This document shows positions 21,013 to 31,468 of a stretch of 64,000 bases of DNA, piece after piece (the stretch's first letter is position 1; the number at the start of each line of letters is the position of its first letter). A model generated the notes under the pieces. The model did not search any database and had not been told where the DNA came from. It worked only from the letters and a program-made list of their open reading frames with translations. Source of the DNA: Morella rubra (Eukaryota; Streptophyta; Magnoliopsida; Fagales; Myricaceae); the NCBI GenBank assembly GCA_003952965.2, contig RXIC02000481.1, positions 186,001 through 250,000 of the forward strand, in the 5' to 3' direction. The translations under genes and the position numbers were made by a program.

Positions 21013-22762
21013 CCTTCCTGTAAATACAAGTTGTTGTTGCTTCTTAGCTATGCGGCATTATCAAATGCGTTAAACAAGTAGCAGCAAGCAATCTGAGTAG
21101 ATTGTTGGATTTCGCGGCTCGTTGCTCTTCCAATCATCTGGTTTTTGTGTTGTGTTTGTATGTGTCTTCGTTTGTACTCTGTTCTATAAATGAATGTTGA
21201 TGATTGCCTAGAAAAAAGAAAAAAAGAAAAAGTCATGTGGCCACTCCTGTGTTATGAAGTTTGATTCAATATCAACGACATTTGCGTTCAAGTTTATGTT
21301 TTTTTCTAAAAGAAAATAAACCTACGTAATTGGAACATAATGGAGAGAGAAGAAAAAGTAAAGAGAAATAAATATTTAAGTGGTTCCGTCTAGAAGACTT
21401 ACGTCTGCAGTAAAAATTCTTAAATTTTAGAAATCTTGATGACGATATTATATTTAAACTCGAATCTTTGATATTGTGAAAACGATAATATCATATCAAA
21501 TATTATAGATTAATCATGATATTATTTTCAAAACTTTCATTTGATGATATAGCTTCATTAACCATCACTATAATTAAAGGGAAAGGAAAGCAAGACATAT
21601 CATTGTCCAACAAGGAGACTTCATAATAGCATTGGACATCTTGGTCGGCAGACTGCATATTGCAGTCCAGTGACGAGCAGTGGCCCCAAGGGGAACATTT
21701 TAAATGTACTGCTTATCACTAGTTTTTGCATAGGCCCATGTAAAGTGATACAGCTTTATTCTCCATTAGACTATCCATGATCTGCCCCAATAGGTAGAGA
21801 AAGGTCTTCAAGATCAGATGATATTGAAGGCCCAGACTCACAGTTTTATGTTAGAAAAATGAGTTGGCGAAGCATTTACCTGGACAAACTGAGGCTTTAA
21901 CGGAATTACTCCCCCACTCTTGCATCCAGCCTACTTTTACAAGCACTGTCATCTTCAATCTCAACCTCCTAATAACCTTTCAGCGACTGTGCTTTCTCGG
22001 AGTGCAAGAAGGTAGGACGACGAAATGTTAGGTGAGACAAACACTAATTGCAACCCATCCTTCACTGTAATGATCTGAAAAGTAGCTATTTCGTCCAATG
22101 TTTTGTCAACTGAATTGCCTTAAGTAGTAGTAGCAATGGCGGTAATGCAACAGGGGTGGTGGTGCACCACAGGGGTAAGATCTTGGTCAAGTCCAACTAA
22201 TTTTTTCTTTTTTCTGGGCAACTAGGAAGATACAGAAGGCGTAATTACTCCGGAAGATTTACAGTATCACAGCACACTATCCCCTCTGGCAAGGATTCCT
22301 CACAAACTTCCCCATACGTATTCCATACAGTGCGCCATTAGCTATGCGGTGCGCCATCTGGTTTCCTTCGCTTGGAATCCATCTTAGTTCCCGTTCGCAT
22401 TCTCACTCAGTGCCTTCCTAAATGTTATCACCTCCTCTTCAGTTTCCCAGTCGGCGAAAGGAGACAGTACAACTAACGGTATGGATTAGTGGACTTAGTC
22501 AAAGTCTTGGGAAGCATGGTCGACCAAGCTTTTCTTGTAGAAGACGGAAATGGGTTCATTATTTGGTCAATGATTACCAGCCTATCATCAATGTTTTTCA
22601 ATCAGTACAATTTGTTGTTTTTTTTTTTTTTTTTTGAAAAAGAGCAAGCTACGGATACAAAGCAATTTATTGAAGTTTTCATCCGCACGAACTCAATATC
22701 CAAACCAAAACTCGTAAATCCACGACAGTCCATGTGTATATATATATATATATATCCATCGT
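21013..22762. other. GST2-GST3 spacer with an antisense LINE fragment
   Basis: 21013-21650 is the GST2 3' flank. About 21880-22130 is a diverged version of the segment before GST1 (tgcatccag...ctactttt...caag...tgtcatcttc). About 22210-22450, read on the minus strand, encodes the end of a LINE RNase H domain (RWIPSEGNQMAHRIANGALY), then a stop and an A-rich tail at 22200-22213. A T run (22617-22635) and a TA repeat (22738-22755) follow. No host gene is seen. Confidence 0.6.
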
Positions 22763-22774
22763 GCTAGTGGCTAC

Positions 22775-22798
22775 GCTGATGTAATCCATGACGAATTT
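22775..22798 (+). promoter_or_regulatory. Conserved GST upstream box with TGACG core
   Basis: gctgatgtaatccatgacga and following T-rich bases, about 90 bp before the GST3 TATA box. The same box occurs, diverged, before GST1 (13871-13894, core changed to cgacg) and in the promoter-like fragments at about 7576, 11871 and 12150. TGACG is the core bound by TGA bZIP factors (as-1 type elements), which commonly drive tau GST induction; the role here is inferred. Confidence 0.45.
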
Positions 22799-22862
22799 TT
22801 TTTATTCTTTTGCTGCAAGAAAGCTCACAAACCCTTCGAAGAAGGTGGCAAGGCACTGCTCT

Positions 22863-22870
22863 TATATAAA
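22863..22870 (+). promoter_or_regulatory. TATA box of GST3
   Basis: TATATAAA followed by gcatccactgcactga, 78 bases before the ATG, aligned with the GST2 box. Confidence 0.65.
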
Positions 22871-22947
22871 GCATCCACTGCACTGAACCTCCTACACATT
22901 CAAAACTCAGTACAATTGAGACAGACAGAGAGAGACGCAGAGAAAAG

Positions 22948-23877
22948 ATGGCGGAGGAAGACAAAGTGACGCTGCACGGACTGTGGGCTAGTCCTTACGT
23001 TAAGAGGGTTGAACTGGCCCTCAAAGTTAAAGGCATACCATATGAGTACGTGGAGGAAGATTTGAGGAACAAGCACCCACTGCTGCTCAAGTACAATCCG
23101 GTTCACGGGAAGGTTCCTGTCCTCGTTCACAATGGAAAACCCATTTGTGAATCATTTGTTATCCTAGAATATATCGATGAAGCCTGGGCGAATGGTCCTC
23201 AACTTCTGCCCAAAGATCCCTACAAAAGAGCCCAAGTCCGCTTCTGGGTTAGCTTTCTCCAGCAGGTCAGATTAAATTCTTGCTAGCTCAACTTCATAAA
23301 CCTTTTTTTATTTCTGTCTTTTATAACTCCATACCTTTCCATATATACGTTTGCTTATCAGTTGCTAGATAGGGAGGATTCTTTTTACGTAGCTTTCCCC
23401 ATTTAGTTACTGTCAAAGTTATGTCACCTGTGCTTTGATTATCTTCACCGGTGCAAATACTAGGAGACTACCTGACAGGAACTGATGCTTGTAAGCTTTT
23501 CCGTCCAGATTTTTGAGACCTGGCTCTTAGTAATCAAATCCGAAGGAGAAAAACAAGAGAAAGCCATCAAGGAAGCGTTTGAGAAATTACAGGTTCTCGA
23601 AGAGGGAGTCAAGAGTTTTCCGGAGGGCATTTCATTCATTAACCACGGGAATGTGGGACTCCTGGACATTGTATTTATATCCATGTTTGGGCGCTATAAG
23701 GTTCAGGAAGAAGTCCTTGGTGTGAAGTTTGACCTAGAGAAGTTTCCACTGATATTTTCTTGGCTGACAGCTCTGCTTGAGCTACCTGTGGTGGAAGAGG
23801 GACTCGCCCCCCATGAGAAGTTAGTGGGATTTCTCAAATATGTCAGGCAGAATGCTCTTAACTCTACTGCAGTTTGA
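22948..23877 (+). CDS. Tau-class glutathione S-transferase, copy 3 (GST3)
   Basis: Exons 22948-23265 and 23509-23877 (intron 243 nt, phase 0) encode 228 residues. The catalytic motif reads [10 protein letters not shown] (Ser15, Phe17 changed to Tyr). The glutathione-binding Glu-Ser is in [15 protein letters not shown]. Differences from GST1 and GST2 cluster near the glutathione site: residues 40-43 are RNKH instead of KNKS, and Lys54 is Gly ([10 protein letters not shown]). Exon 1 is six bases shorter. The C-terminal domain aligns along its length ([20 protein letters not shown]) and ends QNALNSTAV. It is the most diverged of the three and no PPR or tRNA relic was found upstream, so it may represent the older member of the array. 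Confidence 0.94.
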
Positions 23878-25280
23878 CCTATATGGTAAATACAAATTGT
23901 TGCTGCTTCTTAGATCTGGCCTATCAAGTGCATTAGATAAGTGGCAGCAAGAATTTGGGTAGGTTGTGGGTTTTGCTGGTGGTTAGTCCTCCAATTATCT
24001 TTCTGTAATAAGGCCTGGGGCCAATTTTATAATAACTTTTGGTTCAATATCAGCAGCATTTGCATGCAAATTTACATTCTTTCCTCTGATAATATAGCTT
24101 CACTACCTATAACCAATTAAAGGGAAAGGAAGACTAGACAAATCATTGTTCAACAAGGAAACTTCATAGTAGCATGGATCTTTCGTTTGCAATCAGATGC
24201 GAGGAAGGTAATATTTTGACATCCTGGTCAGCAGACTGCATAATTGCAGTCAATCATTCAAGAGCAGCGGCCACAAGGGGAACATGTTGAATCTATTGCT
24301 TTCACTTCTCGTTGCTGCAGCCCATGTGAAAATCAGTGCTATTCTCTATAATCGACTGTCCATGATCTGCTACACTAGGTTGAGCAACGTAATTGTGACC
24401 ATTGCACAATAAGGTGTACCCAACCAATATTGGGATTCAATCGACAATTAGACAAGCAGATCAAGGTAACCATTGGACAGAGCCTTTATGAGATCCAATC
24501 AGATATACAACTGAAATCTTGATGTTTCACGGAGAAACAGATTCACCTTTCTCCGTCAACATCTATCCTTTATTTCTCATGGATTCACCTTTCTCCATCA
24601 ACATCTATCTTTTATTTCTCATGCAACATCGATCCAGATGGATTTGAACGTATAGAGTAAAAGTACGTTCAACACAGCTGCCAGATTGCAGTACGTGGGG
24701 AAGATCAGCTAAAAACCTGAATCCAACAGGATCACGACTATAAGTCCTAGTGCTAACCTTCTGTCCTAACAAGGGACGTGCATTGTATCGTATAGCCTAT
24801 TTGTCAAAAATTGAATTGGAAAATCTAGGAAAACATCTAATGTTTAATCTGAAATGTAATTGCAGATAAAGGCATAATGAAACTTTAAAGCTACTGATTA
24901 GCTCTACATGTTTTAGGGTCATATTTCATCAACCAATTCCACAAAGAATCAAGTCAATCACAAATAAATCAAGAATTGAAGAAGTCAGTAATCTTATTTT
25001 TAGTTTTTTCAAAACAATACTACAGATTCAGCAAGGCACCATTTAAGTGGTCCCTTCTTGTTTGTACTTTTTGCTTTTTCTAGTTACGGCATGTTTCAAC
25101 TTTCAACCACAGCTCGAATCAAGCGTGAAGATGTTGGAAACACTAACCAAATAAAAGATGTCGGGAGCTAACGCAAATAATGAACAAAGAAAATCACATC
25201 ATATATAACTAAAACTCACTCATGACCCAAAAAGGTAAAAAAATTTGAGTAAAAATGAACCAAGATTTTGGTGACACATG
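23878..25280. other. GST3 3' flank and spacer
   Basis: 23878-24260 resembles the 3' flanks of the other GSTs. A 42-bp unit (gattcacctttctccgtcaa through ttatttctcatg) is repeated head to tail at 24540-24581 and 24582-24623. No gene recognised; the right part is presumably beyond the 3' end of the minus-strand L34 pseudogene. Confidence 0.6.
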
Positions 25281-27121
25281 TTAGCTCTTTGATGCCTGCT
25301 TCTCTTTGGTTCTTTGAGTCTTCAAGACTTTCTTCACAATCTTCTGCTCTTCTACCAAAAAGGCACGGATTATCCCGAAAGCCCGTTAAATAAACTCTTC
25401 AAAATTGACATTAAAAAAGGACTAAACAAATAATTAGCTTCCTTAAAAAGAAGAACTAAATTCTTGTAGGTAACATCAAATAGGTAAGGATAGCCAAATT
25501 CATAATAAGAGAGAAGTAACAGCTCCCCCAGATAAGCACTAAATTCGTATTGAAATTGAGAAAAACAAACCTGTCCCTTACAGCTCCTCCAGATAACGCA
25601 CCACCATAAGCACGGTTCACAGTCCTTCTGTTTCTAGCTAATCTAGACCGCTTGTATTCAGCGGGTCTTAAGTGAGGAATCTGCATATTACACCCAGCAT
25701 TCAATGAGAAATTCAAGGACAGGGCCCGCCAATGCAGTGACATTGGTATCATCTCTATAACAAGTTCACAACAAGCTACAATCTCACTACAGAGAACAAC
25801 CATAGTAGACTGAAAAAAGCTAACAATGTGAACTTTCGATAAATTGCAACAAGAGATGATGAGAAATACATTCCAAGAGGAACAAGCAACCACGTGAATC
25901 GCTCCTTAACCTCAAAGAATTGAACCAAGGGTGAATATGCATAAGATCCTCTGACACTATAATAAAAACAGCAAAACCAACAATTTAAACTAGCTTAATC
26001 ACATAAAGGCAGAAAAACAAAGGATTTTCACGAACAAAGAAACAAAATTTCACCTCCATCCTAGAGAGTAAAAGTGAAACACCATTTGCACAGTCAACAA
26101 GAAAGCCTCGAACTTCATCTTGCCTTTTAACTAGAATGCTCTTAGCAAAATTGCAAGAAGCTTGTACCACCCTCAGTTAAGCGACCACATCTGTGGAATT
26201 CTCCATTGTGAGACATGAGCTCATTCTATGCATAATGGTCCCTCACTAATGAGCGCATTTTTTCTATCACGAGAACATGCACTAATCAGGGGTCCAAAAT
26301 GCTTCGTTTGAGTACGTAGTATAAAACCAGCAACTGGTGAAATAAAGCTTCCAATTCCCATTTCATTCAGGCTATATTATCTTCGTTCTATGTTGCTAAA
26401 AGCCAGACCATTTTACTGATACCAATCATTAAGAAAGGGAAAAAGGCAAAGATGAACACATAAAACATGTACATTAACCAAACCAAACAATTGCTCACTA
26501 TTGATTAGGAAAAAACAAATAAACAATTGTACCTACCCCTTGAATTCTTTTTCCAGTGACAGGGCACTTGGGCCCACTTGCTCTCTACTTAGTGCTCTGG
26601 TAGACAAGTTTCCCACCTGAATTTTCAATCAGCGCCCAGGAATAAACAGAACCCATCAATACAAACTAAATTCGAAATTCGATTACTTCATACATATAGG
26701 ACATATAAGCACTCGAACGTGATGTCCAATTCAAATCCACAAATAGAAAAAGAACAAAAATCAATATACGCACATAGTATAAACCAAAAGAGATCCTGCT
26801 TGCGAGGTGAAGAGGTGCAAAAAAAAGTAAGGTTATTTTTTATGCTTCCAGGCCCCGGAATGCATATCAGATGGTATATGTAGCCGTGGAAGCCAAAAAA
26901 AAAAACCCTAGCCTTGGAAATATCAGTTTCTTCTTTTTTCGGACAAAAGAGAAGGAAAGAAACAAGAAATGGAAGTTTTCATAACACACAGATCTCAACC
27001 CAAAGTTTCCTATATAGTTTTGAATCTATTGAATGTATTACTCGGGATTTTGACGACGCGGTGGTGATAGGACTTGGTGGCATAGCTTTGGCGGGTGCGA
27101 TAAGTGAGACGGTTGAACCAT
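25281..27121 (-). pseudogene. 60S ribosomal protein L34 (eL34) pseudogene with introns
   Basis: Four exons on the minus strand: 27042-27121, 26537-26616, 25571-25680 and 25281-25374. They encode recognisable eL34 parts: [60 protein letters not shown] and the end KEKQASKS. Introns are kept, so this is not a processed copy. Three lesions are visible: an extra C after codon 3 shifts exon 1 (ATG GTT CAA then CCG TCT), a TAG at 26585-26587 replaces a lysine codon before RASGPKC, and the acceptor before exon 4 reads GG instead of AG. The ancestral protein is a cytosolic large-subunit component. Its start faces the DYW-PPR gene with a 275-bp gap holding a TC repeat. Confidence 0.85.
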
Positions 27122-27127
27122 TCTCAG

Positions 27128-27128
<1 letters not shown>

Positions 27129-27161
<33 letters not shown>
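27129..27161. repeat. (TC)n microsatellite in the divergent promoter region
   Basis: About 16 TC units between the L34 pseudogene start (27121) and the DYW-PPR start (27397). On the minus strand it is a GA repeat in what would have been the L34 leader. Confidence 0.9.
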
Positions 27162-27164
<3 letters not shown>

Positions 27165-27396
27165 ATAGACTGTACCAGCAGGGTCTTGGTCCGATCCGAG
27201 AAGGGGAAGATATTTAATGATGAATCTAGATCGGACGGTTGTGACATGTTTTAGTTACGCTTTATATTTAGCCACGTTAGCCGAATTCCTGTTTGACTCT
27301 CCGTACTCCGTGGTATTCACTATTCTATTCAGAAAAGAAAAATGGCCTCATCCTGGAAGGAAAAAACGGCTACTTTACGTTCGAAATTTCGAAAAT

Positions 27397-29331
27397 ATGA
27401 ACAGCACGGAGCAGCTGTGCCTTTCTCTGTTACACAACTGCAAGACCCTCAAAACCGTGAAGCAAATCCAGGCCCTTACGTGCAAGACCGGCCTCGACAC
27501 CGATCGCTTAGTCTCTGGGAAGCTCCTCCTCCACTGTGCCGTTTCGGTATCCGATGCTCTCGTCCACGCTCGCCGTCTCTTCTTTCACTTCCCGGACCCA
27601 GATGTTTTCATGTCCAACACTATCATGCGAGGGCTCGCCGAATCCGATACCCCACAGAGTTCTATTGTTACGTTCATCGAAATGCGTCGTCGGGGATCGA
27701 TAGCCCCACCTGATAGCTTCTCTTTCGCATTCATACTAAAGGGGGCAGCTAATTACGGGTCTTTGAGAGCCGGGATTCAGTTGCATTGTCAGGCTATGAG
27801 GCATGGACTTGACACCCATCTCTTTGTTGGGACGACTCTTGTAAGTATGTACGGGGAATGTGGATGTGTCTGTTCTGCAAAGAAGGTGTTTGAGGATATC
27901 AGTGAACCGAATGTTGTCGCTTGGAATGCGTTACTTACTGCGTGTTTTAGGTGCCTGGATCTGAAGAGTGCAGAGGGAATGTTCGATAGGATGCCGATCA
28001 GAAATTTGACATCGTGGAACGTCATGCTTGCGGGGTACAGCAAAGCAGGGGAGCTTGAGCTGGCTAAGAAGGCATTCTTGGAGATGCCTGTAAAAGACGA
28101 CGTTTCGTGGAGTACTATGATTACTGGGTTTGTTCATAATGGTTGTTTTGATGAGGCATTAGGCTTCTTCAGGGAGTTGCAACGAGTGGGAATGAGAGCA
28201 AACGAGGTGAGCTTGACAGGGGTTCTGTCCATGTGCGCACAGGCTGGGGCAGTTGAGTTTGGGAAAGTTTTACATGCTTTTCTGGAGAAAGCTGGGTTTC
28301 TTTCGCTAATTTCTGTGAATAACGCACTCATGGATACATATTCTAAGTGTGGTAATGTTGGGGTTGCTCGAGTCATCTTTGAGAGAATGCCAAAAAATAA
28401 AAGCGTTGTTTCTTGGACCACAATGGTAGCAGCACTTGCAATGCATGGTCATGGAGAAGAAGCAATACAGGTCTTCCATGATATGGAAGCTTCTGGGATT
28501 AAGCCTGATGGAATCACCTTCATTTCTATATTATATGCTTGCAGTCATGCGGGATTGATCGAAGAAGGATGTGAATACTTTTCTCTGATGATAGATATAT
28601 ATGGTATAAAACCGGCAATTGAGCATTACGGTTGTATGGTCGATCTATATGGTCGTTCTGGTAAGCTGCAGAAGGCATATGATTTTGTATGCCAAATGCC
28701 AATTTTGCCCACTCCTATTATTTGGCGGACTCTTCTCGGCGCTTGTAGCATTCATGGTAACGTTGAGTTGGCAGAGCAAGTGAAGGAAAGGCTTTCAGAA
28801 CTTGAACCAAGCAATTCTGGTGACCATGTTCTCCTGTCAAACATTTATGCCATAGCTGGGAAATGGAAGAACGTTGCCGCAGTTAGAAACTCAATGTCTG
28901 ACCAGAGGATCAGAAAAACTCCCGGTTGGAGTATGATTGAAGTTGACAAGATCATGTATACTTTCGTGGCAGGTGAAAAACAGGATAAAGTTACAGAAGA
29001 GGCTTATGAGAAGTTAAGAGAGATAATGTCAAAGCTTAGGGTTGAAGGAGGTTATGTTCCGGAAGTTGGGAGTGTTTTGCACGACATAGAAGAGGAAGAA
29101 AAGGAAGATTCAGTGTCTAGACACAGCGAGAAGCTTGCCGTAGCATTTGGGATGAGAAGACTGGGTACGGGAAGCATTATAAGAATAGTGAAGAATTTGA
29201 GGATTTGCAGGGACTGCCATAGAGTTATGAGACTGATTTCTAGAGTTTATAGATTGGAAATTGTGGTGCGAGACAGAAGTCGCTTCCACTCTTTTAGAGA
29301 TGGCTCTTGTTCATGCAGAAACTACTGGTAA
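27397..29331 (+). CDS. DYW-class PPR protein, At1g74630-like
   Basis: Intronless frame. The ATG at 27397 is chosen over one at 27217 because the intervening 60 codons show no PPR or targeting-like character and homologues start near here; the product is 644 residues. PLS-type PPR motifs run from about residue 40 (for example [20 protein letters not shown]). E motifs follow, then a complete DYW domain with deaminase-like zinc residues: His576 and Glu578 in [12 protein letters not shown], Cys604 and Cys607 in [10 protein letters not shown]. The last three residues are NYW instead of DYW. Such proteins act in C-to-U editing in mitochondria or plastids. Length and neighbours match Arabidopsis At1g74630; the target site cannot be read from sequence here. 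Confidence 0.92.
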   Translation: MNSTEQLCLSLLHNCKTLKTVKQIQALTCKTGLDTDRLVSGKLLLHCAVSVSDALVHARRLFFHFPDPDVFMSNTIMRGLAESDTPQSSIVTFIEMRRRGSIAPPDSFSFAFILKGAANYGSLRAGIQLHCQAMRHGLDTHLFVGTTLVSMYGECGCVCSAKKVFEDISEPNVVAWNALLTACFRCLDLKSAEGMFDRMPIRNLTSWNVMLAGYSKAGELELAKKAFLEMPVKDDVSWSTMITGFVHNGCFDEALGFFRELQRVGMRANEVSLTGVLSMCAQAGAVEFGKVLHAFLEKAGFLSLISVNNALMDTYSKCGNVGVARVIFERMPKNKSVVSWTTMVAALAMHGHGEEAIQVFHDMEASGIKPDGITFISILYACSHAGLIEEGCEYFSLMIDIYGIKPAIEHYGCMVDLYGRSGKLQKAYDFVCQMPILPTPIIWRTLLGACSIHGNVELAEQVKERLSELEPSNSGDHVLLSNIYAIAGKWKNVAAVRNSMSDQRIRKTPGWSMIEVDKIMYTFVAGEKQDKVTEEAYEKLREIMSKLRVEGGYVPEVGSVLHDIEEEEKEDSVSRHSEKLAVAFGMRRLGTGSIIRIVKNLRICRDCHRVMRLISRVYRLEIVVRDRSRFHSFRDGSCSCRNYW

Positions 29332-30478
29332 CTGGTGACCAATGAAGAAATTGCAAAAAGGAATCTCCTGCTCTGCCGTGCATAAGAAACAGTGAATCCA
29401 TGAGATCGATGGAACAAGCCAACCTTTGGAACAACCAAGAAATACACTCTTAAACTGGTTAATGGGCATATGAAAAATTGTCAAACGATGTGTTGAAAGG
29501 TGGCAATAGATTAATCTAAAGAGTTGAAACGGCATCCCCACCCCAATGCCAATTGGTTATATATCCTTGAAGAGCAACATTGATTTATTGCCGCTCTAGT
29601 GTCGCCAAGTAAAGAGGGAGGAGGGGGAGGGGGATGCAATGGGCAACTGTTTATATGCTGGAAGAGAGATGAGGAAAAGAAAAGGGGCATTAGAGTGCAA
29701 TTGTATATCTTCTCCCATTGTTTTTTTCCTGATCATCAACATTGTGGTGTGCCTTACTAGAAAGGCCGAAACTACTAGGATCTATCTAAAGTAACTCTGG
29801 TCAAACTTTCCAGATCTGCAACTAAAAGCTGTGTTGGGGCCTGTAGAACCTTGATCTAATCAAGGGGTACCACGCGAGCAGATGGTGCCAAGGATGGGTT
29901 GGTGCCAGCAAAGAAAAACATCAACGCCACTATGAATATATTGACATTCTTTAGATCCGTGCACCCTTTTTTTTCCTGCAATATGTGAATTGGGTAATCA
30001 AGTTGGATGCCCGAACATTTTGTGCAACCATTTTATCTTCTGCAATAAGTGACCAGCAAAGACAATAATCATCAATAAGTGATATTTGATCAAGACCAGT
30101 AAACGACAAACAGAGACGTTATTGCATCATGACTAGCAGTCGTAACAATGTACAATTGCCAGCAATACCGCAGCTAAGTATGAAAACTTATTAAGACGAC
30201 CAAAGTTCAACTGTCACCAAGGAAGCTCTTGTACAAAAGGAATATCTTGCCGTGAAAAACGTTAACCTGTTCACCGTAACATGCGTCTCGATAAACTCCA
30301 CCGTTTAATATGGCGTCAAACTGTGACATGCCGAAGATAACACTTGCAATTCTTGCATGACCCGTCGTCCCATAAGAAGTCTACTGAGGCGAAGTGAACT
30401 TCTCGCCTCGACAAATTCAATAATCCCACGTTACAACGGTATATTGTACCCGAATTACATTTGCGTTTTTCTTCGTCC
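29332..30478. other. Spacer after the DYW-PPR gene
   Basis: Contains the probable 3' UTR and a purine-rich G stretch near 29605-29640 (ggaggagggggaggggga). No gene, RNA or element recognised. Confidence 0.6.
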
Positions 30479-31242
30479 ACGGGGCTGTATTCGAGCCAAG
30501 TATTGGCTGTTCAAATTTGGTTCATTAGATATATATGCGAGTTTGAGCTCGAACCAAGTTTGAATCGAGCTTTTTGCAGAGGTGTTCGAACTCAGCTCGT
30601 TTAAAAACGAGCTCGAGCTTGATTAAAAATATATGCATGATTCGAGTTCGAGTTTATTCGAGCCGAGCTCAAACTCGACCCAACCAAGAAAATATGAGCT
30701 TAAAAAACACATATATCACAAACAAAACTCAAATCAAGACACGACATATGGTGTCATAGTACATTATACACGACATATCATAAACATTGACATTTGTGCG
30801 AACTTTATTTTAGAAAATATTAGATTCATATATAACCTATGTTAATTTGCAAAAATGACCTACAACATATATTTAATATATAGAGGGCATAACAAATCCT
30901 TATGGATAATACTCATCCATTCATATATCAATATAATCAAATGCATATTTTACTAATATGTGACTATTAAATATAAACCAACAAATAAATAAGAGACTTA
31001 TAATACATACAAATATACCGAGCTTTTAAATGAACTTAAATGAGCCGAATCGAGCTCATATGAGTTTTGTTCGCGAGCTTAAATCGAACCAAGCCGAGTT
31101 TAACCGAGTTTGGCTCATTTAATATTCGAGCTAGAAATTGTGTTTAAACTCGACTAATTTATTAAACAAACCGAACTCGAATCGAGTTTATACAAACCGA
31201 GTTCAAGTTATTCACGAACAGCTCAGTTCATTTATAGCCTTA
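30479..31242. mobile_element. Non-autonomous hAT-like element rich in cgagctcgaa-type motifs
   Basis: A 764-bp segment flanked by ttcgtcc at 30472-30478 and 31243-31249. Ends are inverted-similar: the left begins ggggctgtattcgagccaag and the right, reverse complemented, begins aaggctataaatgaactgag, both followed by ctgttc or tgttcgtg. Both subterminal regions contain many copies of gagctcgaa/ttcgagct motifs, while the centre is AT-rich. The duplication length near 8 bp fits hAT. No coding capacity. Confidence 0.6.
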
Positions 31243-31468
31243 TTCGTCCCCCTTCTCATACGACCTATGCAAGAATTGCATTACAATTGACTTTCGCCTC
31301 AACATGTACTTACAGGCTTTTAGGAATTGGGAAGGCAAAACGTCGACGGTTCGGTTTTTTGGCTTTCAGAACCCGAGGAAGGTCAATGATATTCTGGCGA
31401 ACTAGAAAACATTGACACTCGAATCATTGGAGTCAGTGGTGGTTAGCTCCTCAATCTCCGGGTTCTCC

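Noticed and set aside
27217..27396. N-terminal extension of the DYW-PPR frame from an upstream ATG
   Set aside because: The frame is open by chance through the divergent promoter region. The ATG at 27397 gives the usual length and a normal start for this protein type.
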